From NCBI GenBank assembly GCA_900538885.1, contig UQAI01000077.1, forward strand, positions 1 to 5,632: a stretch of 5,632 bases of DNA, in the 5' to 3' direction. Below are positions 1-5,632 of this stretch, one piece after another (the first letter of the stretch is position 1; every line of letters starts with the position of its first letter). The DNA is from an uncultured Mollicutes bacterium. Lineage in GTDB: Bacteria; Bacillota_I; Bacilli_A; ML615J-28; CAG-313. The notes beneath the pieces are model-generated. The model was not told where the DNA came from, did not search any database, and worked only from the letters and a program-made list of their open reading frames with translations. A program made the translations under genes and the position numbers.

Positions 1-436
1 ATATTTTATGATTCAAATGCTTGGTGGCTAATAGAATATAATTGCAAAACAAAAAAAAGATGCAAAAGTATCTGCCAAACTTGGTGAAGGTAGATTTTGA
101 AATCATCTAAGTTTTAAAAGGGCATTTTTATCAATTCTAGGATTAGGCGGATGGAGAACATTATATATTAAAGGTGATTTTCGTGAGTCATTAAAATATG
201 CTAGGAAATATAAAGATACTGATTATGGAGGTTACAATTTATTATTTAATAATTGTCTTCATTTTGTTAGGAATGCATTAAGAAAAGGAAAGTGCAGTAA
301 CAAATTATTACAACTATATTTTCTAATGTCTAGAACAATTGTTCCTAGAGTTTTCTTTAATACAGCTAGTATTGTTTCAAAAATGAGAATCACAATATTA
401 AATAAAAATAAAATTTTGAGAGGTTATTATGCGTAA
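1..436 (+). pseudogene. Broken 3' part of a papain-like (NlpC/LRAT-type) domain gene
   Basis: The gene enters from the left edge and appears degraded. Bases 1-57 read as plausible protein in frame 1 (IFYDSNAWWLIEYN...). After the run of eight A at 51-58 the plausible reading moves to frame 2 (DAKVSAKLGEGRF), as if one extra A had been gained. Frame 2 then meets TGA at 98-100 and is open for 111 codons from 101 to TAA at 434-436. That stretch contains GLGGWRTLYIKGDF followed by YGGYNLLFNNCLHFVRNAL around 224-280. The Asn-Cys-x-His-Phe core resembles the catalytic Cys motif of LRAT-like, circularly permuted NlpC/P60 papain-fold proteins, where the catalytic His lies upstream; it would be outside this window. 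I recall similar C-termini in RHS/polymorphic-toxin-like proteins, but that is memory and not a search. No ATG or Shine-Dalgarno allows the downstream piece to start independently before the motif. A sequencing error in the A-run would remove only one of the two lesions. Confidence 0.6.
418..423 (+). promoter_or_regulatory. Ribosome binding site of the lipoprotein gene
   Basis: GAGAGG lies five bases before the ATG at 429. It sits inside the last codons of the upstream broken gene, whose TAA at 434-436 falls after this ATG. This arrangement suggests the lipoprotein was originally translated by coupling to the upstream gene. I see no convincing separate promoter just before it. Confidence 0.6.
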
Positions 437-1112
437 AATACTTTTTTCCCTATTATGTTTATTTGTTATTTGTTTATTAGCAAGCTGTGACAAAATAGTG
501 CTTAGAAAAGAATGTCTTAACTATGAGAATTTTTACACGTTTTATTATAACAATAATAAATATACGCTACCTGAAAATTATTATGATATTACTACTGAGT
601 ATGATTTTTATGGAAAAAAACATCAAATAGGATATACGATAGGATTCTATGGTAAACCACAAAAAACTTATGTTCTTGATAGTGATACAGAAGAAAATAT
701 ACTTTTTCAAGAGTATAATGGTTATTGTTGGTTAAAAGAAGGATTTAACTTTCCAGATATAAATAAATTAGATGTCACTAAATTACTAATTAATAAACAT
801 GATTCTATTGGCTTGCACATTTTAAAAGAAAAAGAATATACTCTTGAAGAAATTTCAATAGATGAATTATTTGTGGAATATACAGTAGATCCTAAGACTG
901 AGTCTTTCTTAAATGATACAAATAACTTTTTAAGATTTAGTATGCAGTATATTTATGATGATTACATCATTACTAATTATTATGATAGACTTACAATTTA
1001 TAAAAATATGATCTTTCTCCGAAGGTGTAATGAACTTGATGAAAGAAAAATTTATGTAGTTAATGATAAATATGCTTCTAGTTTCTATGAATGTGTTTTA
1101 AGTATTAGCTAA
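429..1112 (+). CDS. Predicted lipoprotein of unknown function
   Basis: This encodes a 227-residue protein that I do not recognise as a named family. The N-terminus is a classic lipoprotein signal peptide: basic MRK, a hydrophobic stretch of about residues 4-17 (ILFSLLCLFVICLL), then a lipobox LASC with the lipidated Cys at residue 20. The mature part of about 208 residues should be anchored on the outer face of the cytoplasmic membrane. It is rich in Tyr, Asn and Asp, has no further membrane segment, and has four more cysteines (29, 100, 200, 222). The ATG start is supported by GAGAGG five bases upstream and by the well-placed signal peptide. The start overlaps the end of the upstream broken papain-like gene by eight bases, and a terminator follows about 70 bases after the stop, so the two look like one transcription unit. 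An immunity or partner role to the upstream protein is a guess from context only. The alternative is an unrelated small surface lipoprotein. Confidence 0.8.
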   Translation: MRKILFSLLCLFVICLLASCDKIVLRKECLNYENFYTFYYNNNKYTLPENYYDITTEYDFYGKKHQIGYTIGFYGKPQKTYVLDSDTEENILFQEYNGYCWLKEGFNFPDINKLDVTKLLINKHDSIGLHILKEKEYTLEEISIDELFVEYTVDPKTESFLNDTNNFLRFSMQYIYDDYIITNYYDRLTIYKNMIFLRRCNELDERKIYVVNDKYASSFYECVLSIS

Positions 1113-1179
1113 GAATTAAAGATAAATATGATTAAGTGTTTTATGTAGCATGAGTAAAAAAGGTTATATATCAAATTAG

Positions 1180-1214
1180 ACCACCCGTTATATGGGTGGT
1201 TATAATTTTGTTTG
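1180..1214 (+). terminator. Rho-independent terminator after the lipoprotein gene
   Basis: ACCACCC at 1180-1186 pairs perfectly with GGGTGGT at 1194-1200 around a seven-base loop; a G-T wobble could extend it by one pair at each end of the stem. The GC-rich stem stands out in this A/T-rich DNA and is followed by a T-rich, though interrupted, tract (TTATAATTTTGTTTG). The left flank is not T-rich on the opposite strand, so it should act on + strand transcripts. Confidence 0.8.
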
Positions 1215-1215
1215 C

Positions 1216-1244
1216 TTGCAAAAAATAACGATTTTTGTTATAAT
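1216..1244 (+). promoter_or_regulatory. Sigma-A-type promoter of the rsmE operon
   Basis: The -35 is TTGCAA at 1216-1221 (four of six consensus bases). A 17-base spacer follows, then a perfect -10 TATAAT at 1239-1244. A TG at 1236-1237 makes it an extended -10. Transcription should begin near 1250-1252, giving a leader of only about 20 bases, which leaves no room for a riboswitch or attenuator. The -35 begins just after the T-tract of the preceding terminator. Confidence 0.8.
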
Positions 1245-1261
1245 ATATAAATATAAAGAGT

Positions 1262-1267
1262 GGTGAT
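1262..1267 (+). promoter_or_regulatory. Ribosome binding site of rsmE
   Basis: GGTGAT matches the 3' half of the GGAGGTGAT anti-Shine-Dalgarno partner and ends three bases before the ATG at 1271. It decides the start together with the N-terminal MQRYFL, which is typical of RsmE. Confidence 0.6.
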
Positions 1268-1270
1268 ATT

Positions 1271-2020
1271 ATGCAAAGATATTTTTTAAATGATAGTACA
1301 GCAACTATTGATTTAAATACCAAAATAATTACTATTACGGGTGATGATGCTCATCATATGGCAAATGTGATGAGAATGAAAACCGGAGATAAGGTTTATA
1401 CTTGTTGTAATTCTTTAACTTTTATTTCTGAAATTATTGATATCACAAATCATAATGTCACATTAAAAATAGTAGAAGAACTTTTAGAGGATAAGGAACT
1501 TCCGTGTGAAGTGACAATTGCTCAAGGACTAGTTAGAAAAGAAAAAATGGAAGAAGTGATTGATCACATTACTGAACTTGGAGCTTCATTTTATCTTCCT
1601 GTTATTATGACAAGATCAAATGTAAAACTTAAGGATGAAAAACTTGATAAGAAGCAAATTAGGTTAAATAAGATTGCGAAAGAAGCAGCTGAACAAGCCC
1701 ATCGCACGAAAGTTTTAGAAGTAAAAGGACCAGTTACATTTAAAAATTTTATTAAAATAAGTTGTGACTATGATTTATGTTTAGTTGCTCATGTTGATGA
1801 ATCTAATAATTTATATTTAGGTGATGTAATAACTAATGAAAATAAAATACTAGTACTTGTTGGACCTGAAGGTGGAATTGATGAAAAAGAACTAGTCAGT
1901 TTAAAAGAAGCAGGGTTTAAGTTTGTAAGCCTTGGCAAGAGAGTTTTAAGAACAGAAGTTGCTCCAAACTATATAATGAGTATAATTGACTATAAAAGAG
2001 GAAATAAACATGAAATTTAG
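1271..2020 (+). CDS. rsmE: 16S rRNA (uracil-1498-N3)-methyltransferase RsmE
   Basis: RsmE uses S-adenosylmethionine to methylate N3 of U1498 in 16S rRNA, near the decoding centre of the 30S subunit, in the cytoplasm. The 249-residue length is normal for the family. Residues 1-70 form the PUA-like RNA-binding domain, with the usual MxRYF start and the HHMANVMRMKTGD stretch at 28-40. The SPOUT/trefoil-knot methyltransferase domain follows: QGLVRKEKMEEVIDHITELG (85-104), EAAEQAHR (138-145), the SAM-binding loop VGPEGG (197-202) and LGKRVLRTEVA (221-231). The last motif is usually LRTETA; here Val replaces the second Thr, a mild variation. The ATG at 1271 follows a good Shine-Dalgarno and promoter. 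It is the first gene of the operon, and its last 11 bases overlap the start of mtaB, which suggests translational coupling. In Bacillus subtilis the orthologue (yqeU) also directly precedes mtaB (yqeV). Confidence 0.95.
   Translation: MQRYFLNDSTATIDLNTKIITITGDDAHHMANVMRMKTGDKVYTCCNSLTFISEIIDITNHNVTLKIVEELLEDKELPCEVTIAQGLVRKEKMEEVIDHITELGASFYLPVIMTRSNVKLKDEKLDKKQIRLNKIAKEAAEQAHRTKVLEVKGPVTFKNFIKISCDYDLCLVAHVDESNNLYLGDVITNENKILVLVGPEGGIDEKELVSLKEAGFKFVSLGKRVLRTEVAPNYIMSIIDYKRGNKHEI
1997..2002 (+). promoter_or_regulatory. Ribosome binding site fixing the mtaB start
   Basis: AGAGGA lies seven bases before the ATG at 2010, inside the end of rsmE. It favours this ATG over the in-frame TTG at 1986, which would add eight residues not expected in the family and has no comparable site. 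Confidence 0.75.
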
Positions 2021-3335
2021 AATTGTTAGTTTAGGTTGTAAAGTTAATAGTTATGAATCAGAAGCAATTCTTAATGACTTTGTTTCACGTGGTTTAGAAT
2101 ATACTGAGCAAAATGATGCTGATGTAATTATTATTAATACATGCACTGTTACAAGTACTTCTGACCAAAAAAGTAGACAAATAATTAGAAAATTAAAAAG
2201 AGAAAATCCAACATCATTAATTGTTGCGATGGGATGTTATGTTCAATTACATCAAGAAGAAGCAAGTGAACTTGCGGATGTGATAATAGGAACAAATAAT
2301 CGTCTAAAAGCATATGACATTGTTAAATCATATTTAGATACAAAATCATCAATTGATAATACTTTTACAAATAATAATTTTGTCGATGATATTGACAATG
2401 TAACTGAATATGAGGAGATGAAAGTAAATGCTGTAAAAACGCACACACGTGGTTTTGTTAAAATTCAAGATGGATGTGAAAACTATTGTAGTTATTGCGC
2501 AATACCTTATGCAAGAGGTAAAATTAGAAGTAGAAAACCAGATGATGTTATTAACGAGATTAAAACCCTAGTTAAAAATGGTACTCATGAAGTTATAATT
2601 GCTGGAATAAATACTGGAACATACGGACAAGACTTAGGAAATATTGATTTAGCAAAGTTAATAGAACGAATAATGATCGAGACTACACTTTTCCGTCTTC
2701 GTCTATCATCTATTGAATTAATGGAAGTAAGTGATGAACTTTTAAATACCATTAAAAAATATGAAACAAGGATTGCACATCACTTGCACATTCCTTTACA
2801 AGGTGGATCTGATGCCGTGCTTAAGAGAATGCACCGAAAGTATTTAACGAATGATTATCGTAAGTTAATTGGTAAGATTAGAGTGATGTTCCCACGTATT
2901 GCGATTACAACTGATTTACTTGCAGGTTTTGTTGGTGAAACTGAAGAAGAATTTAATGAGACTTGTTCATTCATTAAAGAAATGAATTTTTCAATGATGC
3001 ACATCTTTCCATATTCTAGAAGAAAGAATACAGAAGCTGATAAAATGCCCGGTCATTTGGACCCAAAAGTTATAAATGAGAGAGCCCATATTTTATTAGA
3101 TATTGCTAAAAAAATGCAGATAGAGTACGAAAAATCGTTTATAAATGAAAATTGTATTGTAATTACCGAACAAGTTAAAAATGGATATTATGTTTCCCAT
3201 AGCAGCAATTATTTAGAAATATACATACCTACAACTAAAGAGTTAAAAGAAAATATGATTGTAAATGTAAAAATAAGAAAATTTGATAATAATAGATTAA
3301 TTGGTGAAATAATCGAAATAAAAGAAAGGAATTAA
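2010..3335 (+). CDS. mtaB: tRNA (N6-threonylcarbamoyladenosine-37) methylthiotransferase MtaB
   Basis: MtaB is a cytoplasmic radical-SAM enzyme that adds a methylthio group to t6A at position 37 of ANN-decoding tRNAs, notably tRNA-Lys, giving ms2t6A and steadying decoding. From the ATG at 2010 it has 441 residues, usual for the family. The N-terminal UPF0004 domain (about 1-105) starts with FRIVSLGCKVN, and its three cluster cysteines are Cys10, Cys45 (NTCTVT) and Cys76 (MGCYVQ). An Asn/Asp-rich linker at about 108-138 leads to the radical-SAM domain with CxxxCxxC at Cys156, Cys160 and Cys163 (DGCENYCSYC), followed by IPYARGKIRSR. HLHIPLQGGSDAVLKRMHR (258-276) and DLLAGFVGETEEEF (302-315) are family hallmarks. 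A TRAM RNA-binding domain occupies about 378-437. The SLGCKVN start and overall length favour MtaB over MiaB or RimO. A longer form from TTG at 1986 is possible but less likely. It overlaps rsmE by 11 bases and ends four bases before the helicase gene. Confidence 0.95.
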   Translation: MKFRIVSLGCKVNSYESEAILNDFVSRGLEYTEQNDADVIIINTCTVTSTSDQKSRQIIRKLKRENPTSLIVAMGCYVQLHQEEASELADVIIGTNNRLKAYDIVKSYLDTKSSIDNTFTNNNFVDDIDNVTEYEEMKVNAVKTHTRGFVKIQDGCENYCSYCAIPYARGKIRSRKPDDVINEIKTLVKNGTHEVIIAGINTGTYGQDLGNIDLAKLIERIMIETTLFRLRLSSIELMEVSDELLNTIKKYETRIAHHLHIPLQGGSDAVLKRMHRKYLTNDYRKLIGKIRVMFPRIAITTDLLAGFVGETEEEFNETCSFIKEMNFSMMHIFPYSRRKNTEADKMPGHLDPKVINERAHILLDIAKKMQIEYEKSFINENCIVITEQVKNGYYVSHSSNYLEIYIPTTKELKENMIVNVKIRKFDNNRLIGEIIEIKERN

Positions 3336-3339
3336 GAAA

Positions 3340-4689
3340 ATGAGTAGTTTTAAAGATTATCATTTAAAGAAAGAATTGCTAGAAGCTCTAAATAAAATTA
3401 ATTTTGTATCACCTACCCCAATTCAAAAATTAGTCATTCCACGTGCTATTAAGGGGGAGAGCTTAATGGTACAAAGTGCAACTGGAAGTGGTAAAACACA
3501 CGCTTTTTTAGTCCCTATTCTTCAAAAATTAGATGCAAGTAAAAACGAAGTACAAGTGATTATCATTTCACCAACTAGAGAACTAGCAAGTCAATTATTT
3601 AATGTAGTGACCGACCTTACAAGTAAATTTCCATATGAGGTAGCTGTTTCAAAAGTAATTGGTGGTGGAAGTAGAGATACGGAAATCAAAAAATTTGAAA
3701 AAAACCAACCCCAAATTGTAATAGGAACAATTGGCCGACTAAATGACCTTGTTATAAATGCCAATGTCTTAAAAATTCATAATGCCGCAACCGTGGTAAT
3801 TGATGAGGCTGATATGATTTTTGAAGAAAAAGAATTAGTAGAAGTAGACAAATTAATTGGTAAAGTTCAAGGTAGACCGCAGTTTTTAATTTTTAGTGCA
3901 ACTATTTCTAAAGGCTTACGCCAATTTTTGAGTAAATATTTAGAAAAAGTTGAACCTATTACTTTAGAAGAAAAAAATTTAACAACAAATAATATTGAAC
4001 ATATTATGTTACAATGTAAGGCTAAAGATAAAAAAGAAGTGTTAAATGATTTGTTAAAAATCATAAACCCTTATCTTGCGATAATATTTGTTAATACGAA
4101 AGAAGGTGTAGATGATCTAGCTTTAAGTCTTGCTGAAAAAGGTTATAAAGTAGGTAAACTACATGGTGATATGGATGACAGAGGTCGTAAACAAATGCTT
4201 AAACGTATAAATGACTTAGAGTTTAAGTATGTTGTAGCAAGTGATATTGCAGCAAGAGGTATTGATATATTAGGTGTAAGTCACATTATTAATTTTGATT
4301 TACCAAAAGATATAGAGTTTTACATTCATAGAACTGGTCGTACAGCTCGATATGAAAGTACAGGTATTGCCTATAGTTTATACGCATACGATGATGATGA
4401 TTATGTAAAAAAACTACAAGCTAAAGGCTTGAAACCAAAGTTTTATCAAATTAAAAATGGTGAATTGGTAGAAACAATATTCAGAAAGAAAGTTAAACGT
4501 TTATCCCCAGCTAAACAAATTGAAGAAGCAATTCACCAAAAAACCCCAATGCCAAAAAAAGTAAAACCAGGTTACCGAAAAAAACGTAAAGAATTAATTG
4601 AAAAAGAAATACGAAAAGCAAAACGCGAAAGAATTCAAAATATTTACCGCCGAAGAGCAAAGGAAGAAAGAAAAAATGAAGATAGGTAG
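3340..4689 (+). CDS. cshB: DEAD-box ATP-dependent RNA helicase, CshB-like
   Basis: This is an ATP-driven RNA unwinding enzyme, likely acting in cold adaptation, ribosome assembly or mRNA handling. All core motifs are visible in the 449 residues: Q motif with Phe22 and PTPIQ (25-29), Walker A ATGSGKT (47-53), PTREL (78-82), the GG step (108-110), motif Ib as GTIGR (129-133), DEAD (155-158), SAT (186-188), IFVNT (249-253), SDIAARGID (301-309) and HRTGRTAR (330-337). Motif Ib has Ile where TPGR is usual. The last 65 or so residues are a strongly basic Lys/Arg tail, probably for RNA binding, as in CshB-type helicases. The ATG at 3340 follows AAAGGA (3325-3330) with a nine-base spacer and lies four bases after the mtaB stop. 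The gene overlaps nfo by 14 bases. In Bacillus subtilis cshB (yqfR) is likewise followed by nfo (yqfS), which supports CshB over the other DEAD-box paralogues; the exact subfamily is an inference. Confidence 0.92.
   Translation: MSSFKDYHLKKELLEALNKINFVSPTPIQKLVIPRAIKGESLMVQSATGSGKTHAFLVPILQKLDASKNEVQVIIISPTRELASQLFNVVTDLTSKFPYEVAVSKVIGGGSRDTEIKKFEKNQPQIVIGTIGRLNDLVINANVLKIHNAATVVIDEADMIFEEKELVEVDKLIGKVQGRPQFLIFSATISKGLRQFLSKYLEKVEPITLEEKNLTTNNIEHIMLQCKAKDKKEVLNDLLKIINPYLAIIFVNTKEGVDDLALSLAEKGYKVGKLHGDMDDRGRKQMLKRINDLEFKYVVASDIAARGIDILGVSHIINFDLPKDIEFYIHRTGRTARYESTGIAYSLYAYDDDDYVKKLQAKGLKPKFYQIKNGELVETIFRKKVKRLSPAKQIEEAIHQKTPMPKKVKPGYRKKRKELIEKEIRKAKRERIQNIYRRRAKEERKNEDR
4659..4666 (+). promoter_or_regulatory. 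Ribosome binding site fixing the nfo start
   Basis: AAAGGAAG lies inside the last codons of the helicase gene, nine bases before the ATG at 4676. The in-frame TTG at 4598 would add 26 mostly Lys/Glu residues that are simply the shadow of the helicase tail, so the ATG is preferred. Confidence 0.65.
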
Positions 4690-5587
4690 TCATGTAAGTA
4701 ATAATGGAATAAAAATGTTAGAAGGCAGTGTAGAAGAAGCTTTAAGCTATGGGGCTAATGCCTTAATGGTATATTTAGGTGCCCCTCAAAACACATTTAG
4801 AAAGCCATTTAACCAAATGCATATAAATGAAGCCTTAGAACTTTGTAAAAAAAATAATATAGATCCTGAAGATATTATTGTTCATGCCCCTTATATTGTT
4901 AACCTTGCTCAAAGTGATAACCAAAAATGGGATTATGCAATTACCTTTTTAGGAAATGAACTTATGGGAACAGCGATGATTGGAGCGAAATATATGGTCC
5001 TTCATCCCGGTGCTCATGTAGGTATGGGAAGTAACTACGGAATTGAACGAATTGCAAATGGCATTAATTGTATTTTATCTGATACCATTAACTATCGTTC
5101 TGTAATCTTATTAGAAACGATGGCCGGCAAAGGAACTGAGTGTGGTAGAACATTTGAAGAAATAAAGGCTATAATTGACCGTGTTCATAACAAAAATAGA
5201 ATTGGAGTTTGTCTTGATACTTGCCATATAAATGATGCTGGTTATGATATAGTTAATGATTATGAGGGAGTAATTGATGAATTTGACCGAATCATTGGTC
5301 TTGAATATTTAAAGGTAATTCACTTAAATGATTCAAAAAATCCAGTAGGTAGTCATAAAGATAGACACGAAAATATAGGCTTTGGAACCATTGGTTTTGA
5401 TACATTGATGAAGTTTGTTAATGATGAAAGATTTAAAGATATTCCTAAAATTCTAGAAACACCATATATTCCAAATACTAAAGATTTAAGTTTCCCACCA
5501 TATCAAGAAGAAATAGCAATGATTAAAAGTGGGAAATTTAATGAAAATTTAAAAAATGAAATATTGAGTAAAATTAATATAAAATAA
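4676..5587 (+). CDS. nfo: Endonuclease IV (AP endonuclease)
   Basis: Nfo is a zinc-dependent enzyme of base excision repair that cuts the DNA backbone 5' to abasic sites and removes blocked 3' ends. The chosen ATG gives 303 residues, close to the usual 280-300, and the protein begins with the family signature KIGSHVS. The TIM-barrel metal ligands are all present: His70 (VHAPY), His110 (LHPG), Glu147 (LLETMAGKG), Asp181 and His184 (CLDTCH), His216 (IHLNDS), Asp229 and His231 (KDRHENIGFG) and Glu261 (LETPY). These correspond to the nine ligands known from the Escherichia coli enzyme, so it should be active. The start overlaps the helicase gene by 14 bases in another frame, implying coupled translation as the last gene of the operon visible here. 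No strong terminator is seen in the 45 bases after its stop. Confidence 0.96.
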   Translation: MKIGSHVSNNGIKMLEGSVEEALSYGANALMVYLGAPQNTFRKPFNQMHINEALELCKKNNIDPEDIIVHAPYIVNLAQSDNQKWDYAITFLGNELMGTAMIGAKYMVLHPGAHVGMGSNYGIERIANGINCILSDTINYRSVILLETMAGKGTECGRTFEEIKAIIDRVHNKNRIGVCLDTCHINDAGYDIVNDYEGVIDEFDRIIGLEYLKVIHLNDSKNPVGSHKDRHENIGFGTIGFDTLMKFVNDERFKDIPKILETPYIPNTKDLSFPPYQEEIAMIKSGKFNENLKNEILSKINIK

Positions 5588-5600
5588 AAACAAATTTAAC

Positions 5601-5620
5601 CATATTTTTATAAAAATATG
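5601..5620. repeat. Perfect 20-base A/T-rich palindrome
   Basis: The two ten-base halves CATATTTTTA and TAAAAATATG are exact reverse complements with no central spacer. The palindrome lies 13 bases after the nfo stop. With almost no G/C pairs it would be a poor terminator hairpin. It overlaps the spacer of a possible promoter, so an operator is one reading; chance in A/T-rich DNA is another. Confidence 0.55.
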
Positions 5621-5627
5621 ATACAAT
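5619..5627 (+). promoter_or_regulatory. Possible extended -10 of a promoter for the next gene
   Basis: TGATACAAT is an extended -10 (TG, one base, TACAAT; five of six consensus bases). No good -35 stands at 16-18 bases upstream, where ACCATA is found, so recognition would rest on the extended -10. The gene it would serve lies beyond the right edge. Confidence 0.45.
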
Positions 5628-5632
5628 AGTAG

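Noticed and set aside
1065..1130. GATAAATATG occurring twice (1065 and 1121) around the lipoprotein stop
   Set aside because: Ten bases in A/T-rich DNA with no further copies or flanking symmetry; most likely chance.
1113..1179. Possible small gene or RNA between the lipoprotein stop and the terminator
   Set aside because: Only very short open frames such as ATG ATT AAG TGT TTT ATG TAG, no ribosome binding site, and no stable fold apart from the terminator.
1986..2009. TTG start giving MtaB eight extra residues
   Set aside because: The ATG at 2010 has AGAGGA at the right distance and begins with the family-typical FRIVSLGCKVN.
2252..2446. Open frame of 64 codons on the - strand within mtaB
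   Set aside because: It lies antisense inside a well-supported gene, has low-complexity Ser/Phe/Leu composition and no ribosome binding site; a shadow of mtaB.
3867..4064. Open frame of 65 codons on the - strand within the helicase gene
   Set aside because: Antisense shadow of conserved helicase coding sequence, with no family resemblance.
4598..4675. TTG start giving endonuclease IV 26 extra residues
   Set aside because: The extension is only the other-frame reading of the helicase tail; the ATG at 4676 gives the family-typical KIGSHVS start.
4511..4693. Open frame of 60 codons on the - strand, Phe/Leu-rich and membrane-like
   Set aside because: The hydrophobic composition is what the reverse complement of the Lys/Glu-rich helicase tail gives automatically; no independent start signals.
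5601..5620. Palindrome after nfo as a Rho-independent terminator
   Set aside because: The stem has almost no G/C pairs, no loop and no following T-tract, so it does not resemble a working terminator.

Overview
The window is strongly A+T-rich bacterial DNA with every supported gene on the + strand. The gene families, Shine-Dalgarno motifs and tight packing point to a low-G+C Gram-positive lineage (Bacillota or Mycoplasmatota-like Bacilli, possibly an uncultured gut or Izemoplasma/RF39-type organism); this placement is inference. TGA appears to be a stop codon: the tryptophans in the intact genes are TGG and no intact gene contains an in-frame TGA. All the intact genes happen to end in TAA or TAG.

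Region 1 (1-1112) looks accessory. It begins inside a broken gene whose C-terminal part carries a papain-like/LRAT-like 'NNC-HF' motif, with an apparent A-run frameshift and an in-frame TGA. Its last codons overlap the start of a 227-residue predicted lipoprotein of unknown function. The overlap and lipid anchor fit an effector/immunity-type pair or its remnant, but this is not proven.

Region 2 (1113-1270) is a compact boundary. A GC-rich hairpin terminator closes the accessory unit. It is followed within about 15 bases by a good sigma-A-type promoter (TTGCAA, 17-base spacer, extended -10 TGTTATAAT) that drives the next operon.

Region 3 (1271-5587) is a tightly packed four-gene housekeeping operon: rsmE (16S rRNA m3U1498 methyltransferase), mtaB (tRNA ms2t6A37 methylthiotransferase), a CshB-like DEAD-box RNA helicase, and nfo (endonuclease IV). 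The genes overlap by 11 bases, are separated by 4 bases, and overlap by 14 bases. Three products act on RNA (small-subunit modification, tRNA anticodon-loop modification, RNA unwinding) and the fourth repairs abasic DNA sites. In Bacillus subtilis, rsmE-mtaB and cshB-nfo are two separate neighbouring pairs, so here two conserved pairs are joined in one transcript.

Region 4 (5588-5632) is the start of the next intergenic space. It has a perfect 20-base A/T-rich palindrome abutting an extended -10-like element, probably a promoter for a gene beyond the window.

No tRNA, rRNA, CRISPR array, insertion sequence or convincing riboswitch is visible. I see one mildly interesting locus (the broken papain-like gene plus lipoprotein) and no strong case for an entirely new system.
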